A stretch of DNA of 64,000 nt from Tipula vernalis (taxonomy: Eukaryota > Arthropoda > Insecta > Diptera > Tipulidae), in the NCBI GenBank assembly GCA_958295665.1, contig OY282560.1:54498333-54562332 (forward strand), read 5' to 3'. Shown piece by piece: positions 10,925 through 23,003 of this stretch. Under the pieces are notes generated by a model, which saw only the letters and a list, made by a program, of their open reading frames with translations, was not told the DNA's origin and ran no database searches. The position numbers were made by a program, and so were the translations under genes. Position 1 is the first letter of the stretch, and every line of letters starts with the position of its first letter.

Positions 10925-11202
10925 AAATCCGTTTTGTATCTATTTCAACAACAGTTTGGTTCAAAACCATCATTAATTTTATATTTTGATTAAAACTCAA
11001 AGATTCGCGTCAACTGTAATTTAACTTGTGTTTTATGTGAAATAAATGTAGTTTTTACCTGTTTCGTTACCTGAAATTCAGAAATGATTAATAACCCCGA
11101 AATAATTAAATTTGTATTTGTAACGTGTCGGACTAAATTGTTCAAATAAATGTTGTATTAACACGTTACGTATAGCTACTGCATTGTTGTGGTTGTCACA
11201 TA

Positions 11203-11856
11203 TTAGTATAATTCCTTTTTATAATTTAAGATGCATGTTCCACGGAAACTTCTAAACCTCTTACTAGTTTCCGAAACCGAGGTTTCAGATGTCCGAAGGC
11301 ATTCAATGATTCTTCTCGATCTCGAGAGGATGCAATTCAAATGATTTTTGTCCGGTGGTAATTCAACTCCCGGAAAAGGCTTCATTAAATATGGCGAGAA
11401 CTTAAATGCGGAATCTCTCAATAATAAAACCGATGTTGATGTTTTTTTTAGCGATGATTTCTGAAATATGTAGGAATCGTTGTTTCATCCAGGAGCCCCA
11501 ATATTTATGTATGTAAATCTGTACACCTCCCCTCCTCATGTAATACCAACCCTTATAATTAGAATAATCTGTCCTGTCTGCCATCTTCAGGTTGAAAAAA
11601 AATAAAAATAAATATTTTCATACCAAAGGATAGGTTGAGATTTATCAGTTCCTACTAACAGCGCCGAAACATTGAGGGAATCTCCAAGCTCGTTGAAACT
11701 TCGCTGCACACGTATCAATACTTTCTTGTGCGGGGGTTTGGACGTAAATGTAAATTGGCTGAACAATTTTGACGACTGTCTTATAAAACTTATATATGTT
11801 GGTGAACACCATTGATTTTCCGACTCCGAATTAATTACCAATTGTACAATATTCAT
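11203..11856 (-). pseudogene. Harbinger-like DDE nuclease relic, copy 1
   Basis: Three minus-strand ORFs in different frames (11587-11856, 11402-11584, 11203-11421) read in order like a decayed Harbinger transposase. An NYKGWY motif corresponds to the usual YFNYKG block. YLMKPFPG, then NHLNCILSRSRRIIE, matches the C-terminal LMKPYP and lsraRriiE signature of this family, followed by KRFRSFRG. The catalytic acidic residues cannot be placed confidently. It is frameshifted and non-functional. A copy lies at 24277-24930. Confidence 0.7.
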
Positions 11857-11993
11857 AAGACGATCCCAATGTGTATAACGCCATGGTGATTTTTTTTTTT
11901 TTTTTGTAATGGAACTGACTCCCGAAACTGCGTAGGTATCTTGTTTTTGTAGACAACCCCAAACTACCCCTAAATACTGAATTGTACTTCGAG

Positions 11994-12206
11994 TTAAACT
12001 AAAAATGTTTGGATAATAATACTAAATCCTTCCCAACATGACTCTAATTTCTGAAGCCTAACTACAATCTCTTCAATCGTTTGATTATCAATATATGTAT
12101 TCGCCAAATATAGATGTTTTGATGTGTCAACGTCAAGAAAAAGCATTACGTTTAATTTAAGTAAATGGTTGGATGGGCCGGTCCTTAGGCTGCATGTCTC
12201 ATACAT
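11994..12206 (-). other. Unrecognised 70-codon ORF next to Harbinger relic
   Basis: The minus-strand frame includes GPSNHLLKLNVMLFLDV and NQTIEEIVVRLQKLESCWE. The same ORF recurs at 31875-32087 with small changes. It may be an N-terminal piece of the decayed transposon or a chance ORF; no family recognised. Confidence 0.3.
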
Positions 12207-12600
12207 AATATTATTGAACTGGGACTCTCTTACATTTTGAGCATTTTACAAAGTTTGAGACATTGTAGCAACAGAAAACAATTAATATTTGTCTCGTTGA
12301 AATTTCCGTGACCACTGGCGACTCATTTTCATCGCTAAACCTTAATTCGTGCTCTTCATCAAGGGCGCACCTATAACTTACACTGCGTCGCCTTACATAG
12401 CCTCAACAACCTTTGGGATGCATTTGCCTGGCACTATCGCTGTTGTATTTTATATTGGATCTTCTACTTTGCATTTAAACAAGTATATCCTAAATAATTT
12501 TTTTTTTTTTTTGGTTGGCCATGTATACAGAGACGTTAATTTCATTTTGTTTTTTTTTAAGTTATTCCATTGCCAATATTATAATAATTCCAACTACAAA

Positions 12601-14826
12601 ATGGAGACGTTAATGAAAATATTGGTAAATAATAAGAAAAATTTATACATTTTATAAATATTTATACATACATATATTAACGTGTGTTATTTGCAGAAGA
12701 GTATGGGGCTGCCCGTAGCCGTCGTGATTTTCACTTCGTTGCCTGGTTTCATAGTTTTAAGTAAGGAGAAACATGTTGACTAAATGCAATTGGATATTAG
12801 AAAATTGATTTAATTTTGTTCATTTCACAGGATTGTATCCAATATTACTAGATCTCGACAACGAGGATCATGAATCAAGTAGAATGGACATATGGATATT
12901 TTTTTTGATGATATTTTTAGGAACATTGATCGCCATATTAATAAGCGATTTTTTGGTTGGAACCTTTATCGCAACTCTAATCGGATTGGGTACAGAATGT
13001 GTCTTAATCATCCTTACAAAAATATTTATGCACCTTGTAAATAGAACTGTTATATTCATTGTTGTTCTTGGTTTAGGATTAAGTATAGGATTTTTACAAA
13101 CGATCATTTCCACATTTTATGGCGATTGTTATGACAACGATTTATGGTACAGCGAAGGGAGTCATTATAATTTGTACATGCTGGGCTATTTCACTGCGTA
13201 TTTTCTTTCGGTATTGATCACTCCATTAGTATACAGCACAGGTCTTTATGGTGTGTGCGAGCCCTCATCACCAAATTGTTACAAATTTCCGCTTAGTATT
13301 GCGATTATTTGTTTAGCAGCGACGATGGCAAGTAAGTAAACAAAAAACATCAATTTTTTTTTTTTTTTTTTTTAAATATTAAAATTAAAACTAACATTTT
13401 AAAATATTAGTTATTATACTTGTATACTATGCCAGGGATTATGAACGGCCAGATTCAAAAGAAACCACCATATACCGCATGGAGCAAACACTTTATATTT
13501 TCATACCATTTATATTTTTCTGGATTTTTACACTTTTAATACAAGAATACTGGATTCATCAGGCCAAAAATATGTACAACAATATGCTAGATCAAAATTG
13601 GGAAATAATACGTGCTGTTATTCAAATTGTATGCGTTCCAATCGGATGGTTCATCTGTATTAGGAATGAATTGTTACGCATAACACTAGGAGGATTTTTA
13701 ATAATTATATCAGTACTTGTCTCCGGTTTATTCGGCAGTTTTTATGCTCCTGTGCTTCGGAAACCGTTTGAAAAAGATAACTTAACCGAAGTACATTTTT
13801 GTAGCAACACTATGGGCACAGTGACCGATGCAAACTCATTTTACAGTATATCTGGTGTAATGTTTAATGTTCCTACTCAATTGTGTATTGGGCCGTTTCT
13901 TTTTGATGAACAAATGTTATACAATACGACTAATTACACATTGATTTATAAGCGGAAGACAGTTTTGCTCCCTCAAACTTTCAATTTAACAGTAATTTCT
14001 ACACAAAATGGATTTGCAATAGTTTTCCAGAGAATCACAAGTGACTACACATTCCAACCGATTAAGGATGTAATAGCGGTTCCTGATCGTAATTATCGGT
14101 CAATAGCAAAACTTGCATTGGTACGTGTTTTTTCACTTTCCGAGCCAATCACGGATAAATTTAAGGCAAACTTATATATATCGATAATTGGTATTCACCC
14201 TTATACTGAAATTGAAGTTATTATCGCAGCGAATTATTTCTATATCATGGAGCTACCTGAGGGATTATACAATGTATCAACATTTTCAATCGCTGCATCA
14301 AAACCCGAACATTTTAATACTTCTTCTTCAATTTATTTTCGAAATGGTGGTTATTACATTCTTTTTGCTAGTGCACCTAGTCGCCTAACGTCATTCCGCA
14401 GAGACCAATTTGTAAGAACTTAACAAATTTTATATAAAAGTAAACCGAATTAATAATTGAATTTTTTTTTTGCAGGAGATTAGTATTTTCACTCGAATAC
14501 CAGGGTACGTATGCAGCATATATTACCAATATTATCAATATATTTTATTATCAATTGGTAAATTACTAATACTATCATCTGGGCTAGAAATTTGTTATGC
14601 ATTAGCCGAAAAAGACATGAAATGCTCACTAATTGGAATATTTTGGGGCATCTATACATTTTCAAATTTTTTTTTTTATTTCTTTTATGATATTCTTATG
14701 AATCATTTTTTGGATAGCATAGCATCAATGTTTATAAATATGTTGGTAGCAATTATGACCTTCTATTATTTATATTACTTCATTGCATATAAATTGACCG
14801 ACGTTACATTACAAGTGAATATATAA
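12601..14826 (+). CDS. Multipass membrane protein, five exons, unknown family
   Basis: Coding exons: 12601-12624, 12697-12760, 12831-13331, 13411-14411 and 14476-14826. All four introns are 64-79 bp with GT...AG ends, and the phases join into one 646-codon frame. The start ATG follows ctacaaa. Hydrophobic segments suggest about 11-12 membrane spans. One is near residues 11-36, and about five lie in residues 45-215 (for example GTLIAILISDFLVG and SVLITPLVYS). Three lie in about 220-300, then comes a non-membrane region of about 200 residues with several N-glycosylation sequons (NTTNYT, NLT, NVS, NTSS). The remaining spans are in the last 116 residues. AATAAA at 14835-14840 lies just after the stop. 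I do not recognise the family; transporter or receptor roles would be guesses. The decayed second copy is at 42353-54494. Confidence 0.85.
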
Positions 14827-14840
14827 CGTAAAATAATAAA

Positions 14841-16080
14841 TTAGTTGCAGAAATTAAAAATTGTTGATGTTTTTAAAAATTATTCAATTTGTATATTGCG
14901 CCAACGATATAATTTCGGAACGGCACACCGGGACTTCGTTAACAGAATCTCCTTAAAGATTTCATGTGTCTGGATGGTGATGGAAGCTATCTATCCGCTT
15001 TAATTATTTTGTATATTATCAATTTTGATATAACGTTTATGTAAACAAACAAAATAGGTCGTCAATGTCGTATTCATAAAAAAATTTTGAACTCTTCATA
15101 GTAGAAATTGGTCTCAGTTCAGTTTTTTTATCTAGATCCATTTTGTTGGTTCAATACAATTCAACATTATTAAAAGATAGATGTTAAACCCAAAGTGATT
15201 GATTGACTGAAAGTGATCTTGACTGAAATTTTGATTTGCTGGTTACATGGGATTTTATTATTTGTTCTGACTTGACAGTTTAAACGTGACTTTGTTCTAA
15301 AACTACTTTTAAATTGTTAAAGTGTTTAAAATAATTTAGTAATCACTTCTTAAATTTGTAAAACGCTTTTGTCATTTGACAGTATGAAAAAATTTATCAG
15401 TTAATAAGGCATTGTCCCATGCAACCGGCATTTCAATCCGTCACAAGTCAATTTATGGCAAAGCTAATTCACTTTGCAATTTGAAAATTATTAAAAATTA
15501 TTCGAATCTATAAGCTCCACCTTATTCTTAGAAAATTTTACTAAATTTGATTTAATTTCATACAAAAAATCCTAATGTCGAGCTCTTAGATTCGAACTAT
15601 ACTCCCGGGTAACTAAATCGGCTCAAACCTTTATGGTCGATTCAGCGAGAAAAATTTGCTAGCTCGTGATCACGAATTGTTCCTCCAATTTTTGTTCCTT
15701 TTTAACCCATGAAAAAATAAAAACAAATAAAATAAAAATTGGAGAAGGTAAAAAGATGAACGAAATTTCAACAATTCGTGATCACGAGCTAGCAAATTTT
15801 TCTTACTGGATTCACCATCAACGCTCACAGACAGGCGATTTTTTTTTAAAACAGCTTAACCGATTTTCAAAAAACATTATTTTTTTAAAGCCCGATATTT
15901 TTACTTTAAAATGATACTATTCTCATGAAAATTGGTTTAGTACTTTTTTTTATAATGAGTTTTGAATAAAACGCAACCAAAATTAATGATTATGAAAAAA
16001 AAAATATTGGCGATATTTAAATTTAAATTACAACAAAAAATCCAAGCAAAACAAAAACAATTTTATTGATTAATACTTAG
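14841..16080. other. Intergenic sequence with a hairpin, no gene
   Basis: Downstream of the membrane-protein gene. The only structure seen is the inverted repeat at 15648-15803. Short ORFs here show no coding character. Confidence 0.5.
15648..15803. repeat. Perfect 34-bp inverted repeat (hairpin)
   Basis: Arms 15648-15681 and 15770-15803 are exact reverse complements containing ttgctagctcgtgatcacga, with an 88-bp loop. The loop itself has a shorter inner pair (cctccaattttt and aaaaattggag). It may be the ends of a tiny foldback element. Confidence 0.85.
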
Positions 16081-16082
16081 TA

Positions 16083-16560
16083 TTGCCCCCCCCCCCCCTG
16101 CATCTCCAATGGTTTGCATGTAGTTCTCCCTATCGCACCCCACTCTTCATCCAACGCAATCTTGAGGTCAATGATGAGAGAAGGTACCGGATTTCTTGCT
16201 CGGACCCTCCGATCCTGCGTAGGGCACTACATAATCCAAGGGAATGCCCTCGATTAATCGTTTAGCGGTCAGACCTCCTTTACGGCCTCCACCAAGTATG
16301 AAAACAAGATTTGTTTTACCCTCGAGCGATATGCCAGCCGACATCATGAACCAATCGCCGCCGTACGATATTTTCAGCAAAACAGTACTGCAAAAATCGC
16401 TCTCCTGGATGCCTGTAGATCTGCTCTCTCATATCACTACTACGGAAATATATTCTGCACTCATCAGTGAATAGAACGGACCTCCATTGCTTGATGCTCC
16501 AATTGATGTATTCGCAAGAAAATTCGAGTTGCTCTTTGCGGTGGCGTGCTGTCAATTTTG
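16083..16560 (-). pseudogene. Tc1-like transposase relic
   Basis: Minus-strand frames read like the central and C-terminal part of a Tc1 transposase. RHRKEQLEF, YINWSIKQWRSVLFTDE (second catalytic Asp in FTDE), RHPGERFLQYC, then in another frame AGISLEGKTNLVFI, GGLTAKRLIEGIPLDYVVPY. The HDN block with the following catalytic residue is degraded. A third frame gives an LKIALDEEWGAI-type tail near 16100-16170. The N-terminal DNA-binding region is missing. A run of 13-14 C at about 16086-16099 adjoins the 3' end. Confidence 0.85.
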
Positions 16561-19372
16561 GGTAAAAAGTGTAATATTTTTACACTCGAAATTTTCGATT
16601 GAACAAAAAAAAATTGCACTGACAGCTGGTGCAATTTCGACTACTCTAGTTGTTTTTGGTAGTGTAACCCCTATTTTTCATACACCAACAAATAGTATTG
16701 TCATTGTGCTGTTATTTTGTTTGTCATTTGTGAATAATTGGTGTTGTCGCAGCATAAATATGGGTAATCAAAACAAACTCTTGATATTAGTTATTATTAT
16801 TATTAGTACTCGTAATTAAGAAATTATTTTAATTATTCAATTACGCCAGCTTATTATTATTAAACATAAAATTTTCTTATTGCATTAGTCTGGTGCGCCC
16901 TGTAGTTGTAATTTAACTTAAAGAAAAAGAAAGAAAACAATAATGTATTAATAATTTTGGTCAATGTAATATTAAGCAAAAAAGATACTTATCTTATTGT
17001 AACCAAAAATGACCGGTTCTAAAACTAAAAGAATAATTTAGTATAAATCAATAATTAAATAAAAATCTAAATAAAATGCAATAATTCTCTTACCAAAATT
17101 GTTATGTCAAAATAATATGTCAACATTAAAATTCACTTTAACGTTCAGCGCTGTCATTTGGCAGAATATTTAAAAAACTACTAATTATTTAGCAAATTTG
17201 ACTAGCATTGTATTCTTGTATGCATGTATTTTAAATTATAGAAAATTATTATATTCCTAAAGATTTTTGAGAAGATCAGTTTTTGAGTAGCCGCTGTCAA
17301 ATATAGAACAAAATATTAAAAATAAAGTACATAAAGTAAAAATAAAATTATTGTTCTATTAAGATTAAATAAAGTTATAAAATAAAAAATAAAATTGATT
17401 GTTCAACATCCGAAGAAATTTTAATTACATCCGAAGAAAGAAAACTTAAGGAACAGAAGACATTGAAGACATCAGTTTGGTAAAATATTTGAGACATCGC
17501 AACTACACCAATTTTATCCGAAGTTTACAATTGGTGTTCTTTAAAAATTTGTGAATTATTTATAAAGGACGTAAATATTCCTCCGTAAACTTTGCTGCAA
17601 TTTAAAAATATTTTTTATGCAGAACAACAGAATTTGATTCGGAAGGGCGGAATTTGTTTACGAAATAGACTACGAGCCAGCTGCATCAGAATATTTAACG
17701 TAAACTCGCACTGACAGGACACAATTCGGTGTTTATGTTCGATTGAAACTAAAATCGAGGTTACACTTTCAAAGAGGGGTAAAAAATCAATCGAAAACGA
17801 CATTGGTTGCTCGAGAGTGTATTTCGTAATGCAAAGTCAAGCAACTTTGTTATAAATTGGATTTGAAGGTTTGAAATGCCGGTTTTCCGGTTTGCATGGA
17901 GCAACGCTTTTAAACTCAATAAAAACTTAAGATGTGACCAAACACACGACTTTCTGATATATGAACAGCGAATTTTGAGAAACTTATTATGCAAATTTAT
18001 TGCAAACTTAAGATTTCTTTAATTTTTTCAGGTTTTCTGTAAATTGTATATTTTTGAGAGCAAAATAAATTTTCTGGTTCACGGAAGCTGGGAGCTGGGA
18101 CATTTATGGAAAAAGTTTAAATATGAAGCTGCAGTTTAATTAATTAAACCATCTGGGCTACAAACTAAGAGACATATAGACCAACAGACACTACTTCGAA
18201 ACCCCATTTGTCAGACTCAAACACCCCAAAAAAATCTAAAGGTCAAAAATTAGCATGACAATTTTTATATGTAACACATATCATATAATCATACCAGAGC
18301 CGGTTGGTATATGAATGCAATGCATGAATTTCAAACATAAAGAAGTTCAGTTTAACAACTTCTTGAGAAAGCTAAGCTTAATAAATGCTAAATTAGCTAA
18401 ATGTTTTGAAGGTCCATGATCAATTGAATCAAAAGCAATAATGTCCAAGGGTCCATAACACATTTCTGTTATCTATCTGTTTGCGTGTTTATAATATTTA
18501 AACATTACCCGCAAAAGACAAAGAAGCTGTAAAATAATCATATTACAGATCCTAATACCACTCAACATAAAGTAGCTGTACTGAATCCTAGTGAATTATC
18601 TGAATCCTAGTGAATGTCATTAACAGTTTTGAATCATGCGAGTAACATCAAAGAGCAGGTATTCTTGAAAATCTCAAAAATTTCACTTATCTTCAATGTT
18701 AATCTCGAAAATATCGAATAATCTCAACATAAGTCGCCCGTTCAAATTCACAATATAATCCAAAATTATTTCAAGAAACTCGGATGGTCTCAAATAATCT
18801 CAAAAAATTTCACCTATGTAGGTGAGTCAATATTATCCGGAAACACAAATAAATTCGAAAAACTCGAATAAGCTCCTGTACAAGAAATCACTAAGAATCT
18901 CGAATAATCTGATTCGAATAATATGTCTATATCTATAAGCGCTATTTTAATCCGCAAATCTGGATAATAGCAAGAACCTCGAGAAAAATGAAAAAAAAGT
19001 CGAAAAATGTATCAAATCCTTAATAATATCTGTTACATAAAACTCGATGAGAAAGAATTCGATTAGACTCGCATCATTTTGTTCATTGACGAACTATTCG
19101 AATAATAACCAACCATCGATCTCGAAAAATCACATCAAATATCCAAAATTCTGAGGTACCTGTAAAGTTGGTAACATGATGCAAGTCAACGCCAAAATTT
19201 CGCAAAAACTTCACGTTGCGGTTGGGCAACGAGAAAATTTTAATAAAGAATTTACAAATTATTTTTTATTGTAGATGTATTAGTAAACTTACCTGTGTAA
19301 GACGAAAATTATTATCTCAAGAGCATATTCATATAGGATTTTACATGTCGCAATACATAAAGTGTCATAAAC
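16561..19372. other. Long AT-rich stretch without recognised genes
   Basis: No recognisable protein, RNA gene or element ends. From about 18650 to 19160 the sequence is rich in imperfect ctcgaataatct-like units, a degenerate simple repeat. Confidence 0.45.
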
Positions 19373-21065
19373 AGAAGCTATCCCAATAACAAAAAATACA
19401 TCCACTATTTTTGCGGATCATTAGGGGCTTACAACTCCATTTGGTACCATAACGTTTTAAACAAAAATTGGTTAAACAAAAAATTCTGTGGATCTAATCC
19501 TAGAGATTTTGCCAATTGGCCACTTACATCATGAAGTAACTAGAAGCTATCCCAATATCAAAAAATACCTCCACTATTTTTGCGGATCGTCAGGGGCTTA
19601 CAACTCCATTTGGTACCATAACGTTTTAAACAAAAATTGGTTAAACAAAAAATTGTGTGGATCTAACCCTAGAGATTTTGCCAATTGGCCACTTACATCA
19701 TGAAGTAACTAGAAGCTATCCCAATATCAAAAAATACCTCCACTATTTTTGCGGATCGTCAGGGGCTTACAACTCCATTTGGTACCATAACGTTTTAAAC
19801 AAAAATTGGTTAAACAAAAAAATTGTGTGGATCTAATCCTAGAGATTTTGCCAATTGGCCACTCACATCATGAAGTAACTAGAAGCTATCTCAATATCAA
19901 AAAATACCTCCACTATTTTTGCGGATCGTCAGGGGCTTACAACTCCATTTGGTACCATAACGTTTTAAACAAAAATTGGTTAAACCAAAAATTGTGTGGA
20001 TCTAATCCTAGAGATTTTGCCAATTGGCCACTCACATCATAAAGTAACTAGAAGCTATCCCAATATCAAAAAATACCTCCACTATTTTTGCGGATCGTCA
20101 GGGGCTTACAACTCCATTTGGTACCATAACGTTTTAAACAAAAATTGGTTAAACAAAAAAATTCTGTGGATCTAATCCTAGAGATTTTGCCAATTGGCCA
20201 CTTACATCATGAAGTAACTAGAAGCTATCCCAATATCAAAAAATACCTCCACTATTTTTGCGGATCGTCAGGGGCTTACAACTCCATTTGGTACCATAAC
20301 GTTTTAAACAAAAATTGGTTAAACAAAAAAATTGTGTGGATCTAATCCTAGAGATTTTGCCAATTGGCCACTCACATCATGAAGTAACTAGAAGCTATCC
20401 CAATATCAAAAAATACCTCCACTATTTTTGCGGATCGTCAGGGGCTTACAACTCCATTTGGTACCATAACGTTTTAAACAAAAATTGGTTAAACCAAAAA
20501 TTGTGTGGATCTAATCCTAGAGATTTTGCCAATTGGCCACTCACATCATAAAGTAACTAGAAGCTATCCCAATATCAAAAAATACCTCCACTATTTTTAC
20601 GGATCGTCAGGGGCTTACAACTCCATTTGGTACCATAACGTTTTAAACAAAAATTGGTTAAACAAAAAAATTCTGTGGATCTAATCCTAGAGATTTTGCC
20701 AATTGTCCACTCACATCATGAAGTAACTAGAAGCTATCTCAATATCAAAAAATACCTCCACTATTTTTGCGGATCGTCAGGGGATTACAACTCCATTTGG
20801 TACCATAACGTTTTAAACAAAAATTGGTTAAACAAAAAAATTCTGTGGATCTAATCCTAGAGATTTTGCCAATTGTCCACTCACATCATGAAGTAACTAG
20901 AAGCTATCTCAATATCAAAAAATACCTCCCCTATTTTTGCGGATCGTCAGGGGCTTACAAATCCATTTGGTACCATAACGTTTTAAACAAAAATTGGTTA
21001 AACAAAAAAATTCTGTGGATCTAACCCTAGAGATTTTTTCCAATTGGCCACTTACATCATAAAGT
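19373..21065. repeat. 169/170-bp satellite array, about 10 monomers
   Basis: The unit starts agaagctatc, and monomer starts are at 19373, 19542, 19711, 19881, 20050, 20220, 20390, 20559, 20729 and 20899. From 19711 on, spacing follows 170-169-170, so positions three units apart are exactly 509 bp apart. Variant bases (cttacatcatgaag versus ctcacatcataaag) follow the same trimer rhythm, indicating a higher-order repeat. The ORFs in the array are products of the periodicity. Confidence 0.95.
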
Positions 21066-21590
21066 ACAATTACAGTTACAATTTTCTCTTGAACTGGCCA
21101 TTTTTGTTTTTTCGTATTGGTCTGTTCTGTTGCTTGTGGGACTCTTTGTTGATAATGATTTTGGTTTTCGTTTACGCTTCTTTTTGAACCGTTTAAAATA
21201 TCCTCGTTACTACTAAACTTACACAAAAAGGCGTAAACTTCTTTAAGATTTTCTGGTTTTGCCGCTGGCTTCTGGTTCATCTTATTTACATACTCGACAA
21301 CATACGCAGCACATGAAAATTCTTCAGTAATTATCTGGAAATCCTAATGTTTGACTTTAATACGTTAGATATACATAAATGTATTAAATGTATTGTGCAA
21401 TTTTTCTGAAGGATTCCTTTTATAAAAAATTCGTGTTCAAATAATGCCCGATCGGATGTTTTTGTTTTCTTCATCTGAACGAATATTATTATTTTCATAG
21501 TAATCATCAAAACAGCTAAATTCGTTGCTTTCTAATTTTAGTATAACGTTTCGGGTATTCTTTGAAATTTGATCATACTGTTTGACATCA
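21066..21590 (-). pseudogene. Gypsy-type gag fragment, copy 2
   Basis: The same minus-strand gag-like reading as 9846-10300 (KPENLKEVYAFLCKF, NEDILNGSKRS), here extending to VPQATEQTNTKKQKW and the satellite border. Frameshifted; no zinc knuckle is visible. Confidence 0.5.
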
Positions 21591-21825
21591 CGGAATACTA
21601 GTCAGTCTCAGCTCGAAGGCGCCCCAATAGATTTTTCACACAAATAATTTTCGGCCAAAGTTCTGGAATATGACCAAGTAGGGTGGAACTTAGGCAATTT
21701 CTTAGGCAATTATGATGTAATTCAACGATATGGTATAATGGAAATGGGATTCTAAAATCTTTCTTAGATGAAGTTCTTGAATATGGCAATTCGGTGAAAT
21801 TTGGGAATGTGATTTTAAGATGATT

Positions 21826-22824
21826 TGTAACTATCGTCGTTGGTCGAGCCAACGTGTGATGATGCACTTCTTAGGTTTGGTTAGCATCTTGCGGCTTGGG
21901 GGGGTTCAAAAAAAAAATCATCACAGGTGCTAGTCCGACGTACAAAATTTTTTTGAAGTGCCAAACATAGTGACGAACGGTCAAGGGCATTCATTCACTC
22001 ACACCGCTATTTTGGTTTTTTCTCACAAATTAAATAAATTCAAAGCATTTTTTTTTTTCCATCACCGTTTTTGTAAAATTTGTTTAATAATAATAAAAAA
22101 AAATTTTAATAATAAATTTAATAATAATTTAGAATTTAATTACTTAAACTAAAAGAAAATTTATTTATAATTATATACCGGTATATATCGGCGTAAATCA
22201 ACGTAATAACGCTACCAAAAGCGGGGTCTGATGAATCTCTATCCTTTATGTGTACCGCTCCAATTATACCATTTTGTATTTGGACCAAAATTGGTAATAT
22301 CGTAGAATTATGGATAATATCGTAGCTGTTATTAACCAATATTTTATTATAATAACAGTAATATAGCCGTATCTTGAGTAATGGCTTTTATTTTGCCGAA
22401 TTCTCCTATTATTGGTGTTGGTTGGTGTCGCCAAACTAATTTTTGATTTTATGCTATAATTTGTTTGTTTTTATAACGTTTTGTTTTTAGCTTAATTATT
22501 TTATAATGTTAGGTTTTAATTTTTTATTTTTTTTTTATTTCACAACAAAACCAATTTTACTTTTATTTTCACTTAATGCTAACATTTTTTTTTTTTTTTT
22601 TATCTTAATTTTAACAATTTTCGGTTTTATTTAATTTTGTCGATTGAAAGATCGATCTATCTTGCGAAAAAACAACAACTGACTGCCTGCATCAAATTTG
22701 TTTATTTTTTTATTGTTTTATTTTATTTCTCCCTTATCGCACACTCTCTATCTATCTTACACACCCCGAACTAATCTGATCAGCAATTTATCACAACTCA
22801 GAGGTAAAGCATCGTTTCGTTACA
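21826..22824. mobile_element. Solo LTR-like insertion, 999 bp
   Basis: Begins TGTAAC and ends GTTACA, perfect short inverted ends of LTR type. It is flanked by GATT on both sides (21822-21825 and 22825-22828). The copy 1 site reads gatGATTtttgg without the insert (near 10533), so a 4-bp target duplication is demonstrated. No ORF of note inside; orientation is not determined. The family could be Ty3/gypsy-like, by target-duplication length only. Confidence 0.85.
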
Positions 22825-23003
22825 GATTTTTGGATAAAGATCTAAAATATGACGAAGTAGACTATGTCTTGACTATTTATTAACCGATTCTAGTCAAATT
22901 TGACATGCGCTATAGAAATGGGATTCTAAAATGATTTTTAGATGAAGTTCTGGAATGTGGCTAAGTAGGATTGAACTTGGCTATTTCTTAACAAATTTCG
23001 ATG

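Larger units (their letters stand above)
9846..14351 (+). repeat. Segmental duplication, copy 1 (compact)
   Basis: Sequence from tgggactctttgttg (9846) through gag fragment, short repeats, Harbinger-like ORFs and most of the membrane-protein gene recurs in the same order and orientation from 21137 to 54494. Copy 1 lacks all the insertions found in copy 2 and so serves as the empty-site reference for them. The shared sequence ends in the fourth exon at the ggtggt motif (near 14351) because copy 2 is cut there by a retroelement. Confidence 0.9.

Noticed and set aside
16487..16819. 110-codon plus-strand ORF with hydrophobic stretches
   Set aside because: Starts on the antisense of the Tc1 relic and runs into unassigned AT-rich DNA; no domain or repeat copy.
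17615..17994. Overlapping minus-strand ORFs of 62 and 77 codons
   Set aside because: Different frames, no domain, no start context and no second copy.
19488..21024. Series of similar 60-78 codon ORFs
   Set aside because: They repeat at 169-170-bp and 339-bp steps with the satellite monomer and have no start context or domain; products of the tandem array.
19373..21065. CRISPR-like array
   Set aside because: Whole 170-bp units are repeated without unique spacers, in a eukaryotic context.
21598..21867. 89-codon minus-strand ORF
   Set aside because: It crosses the border between short repeats and the solo LTR; the equivalent ORF in copy 1 has a different start.
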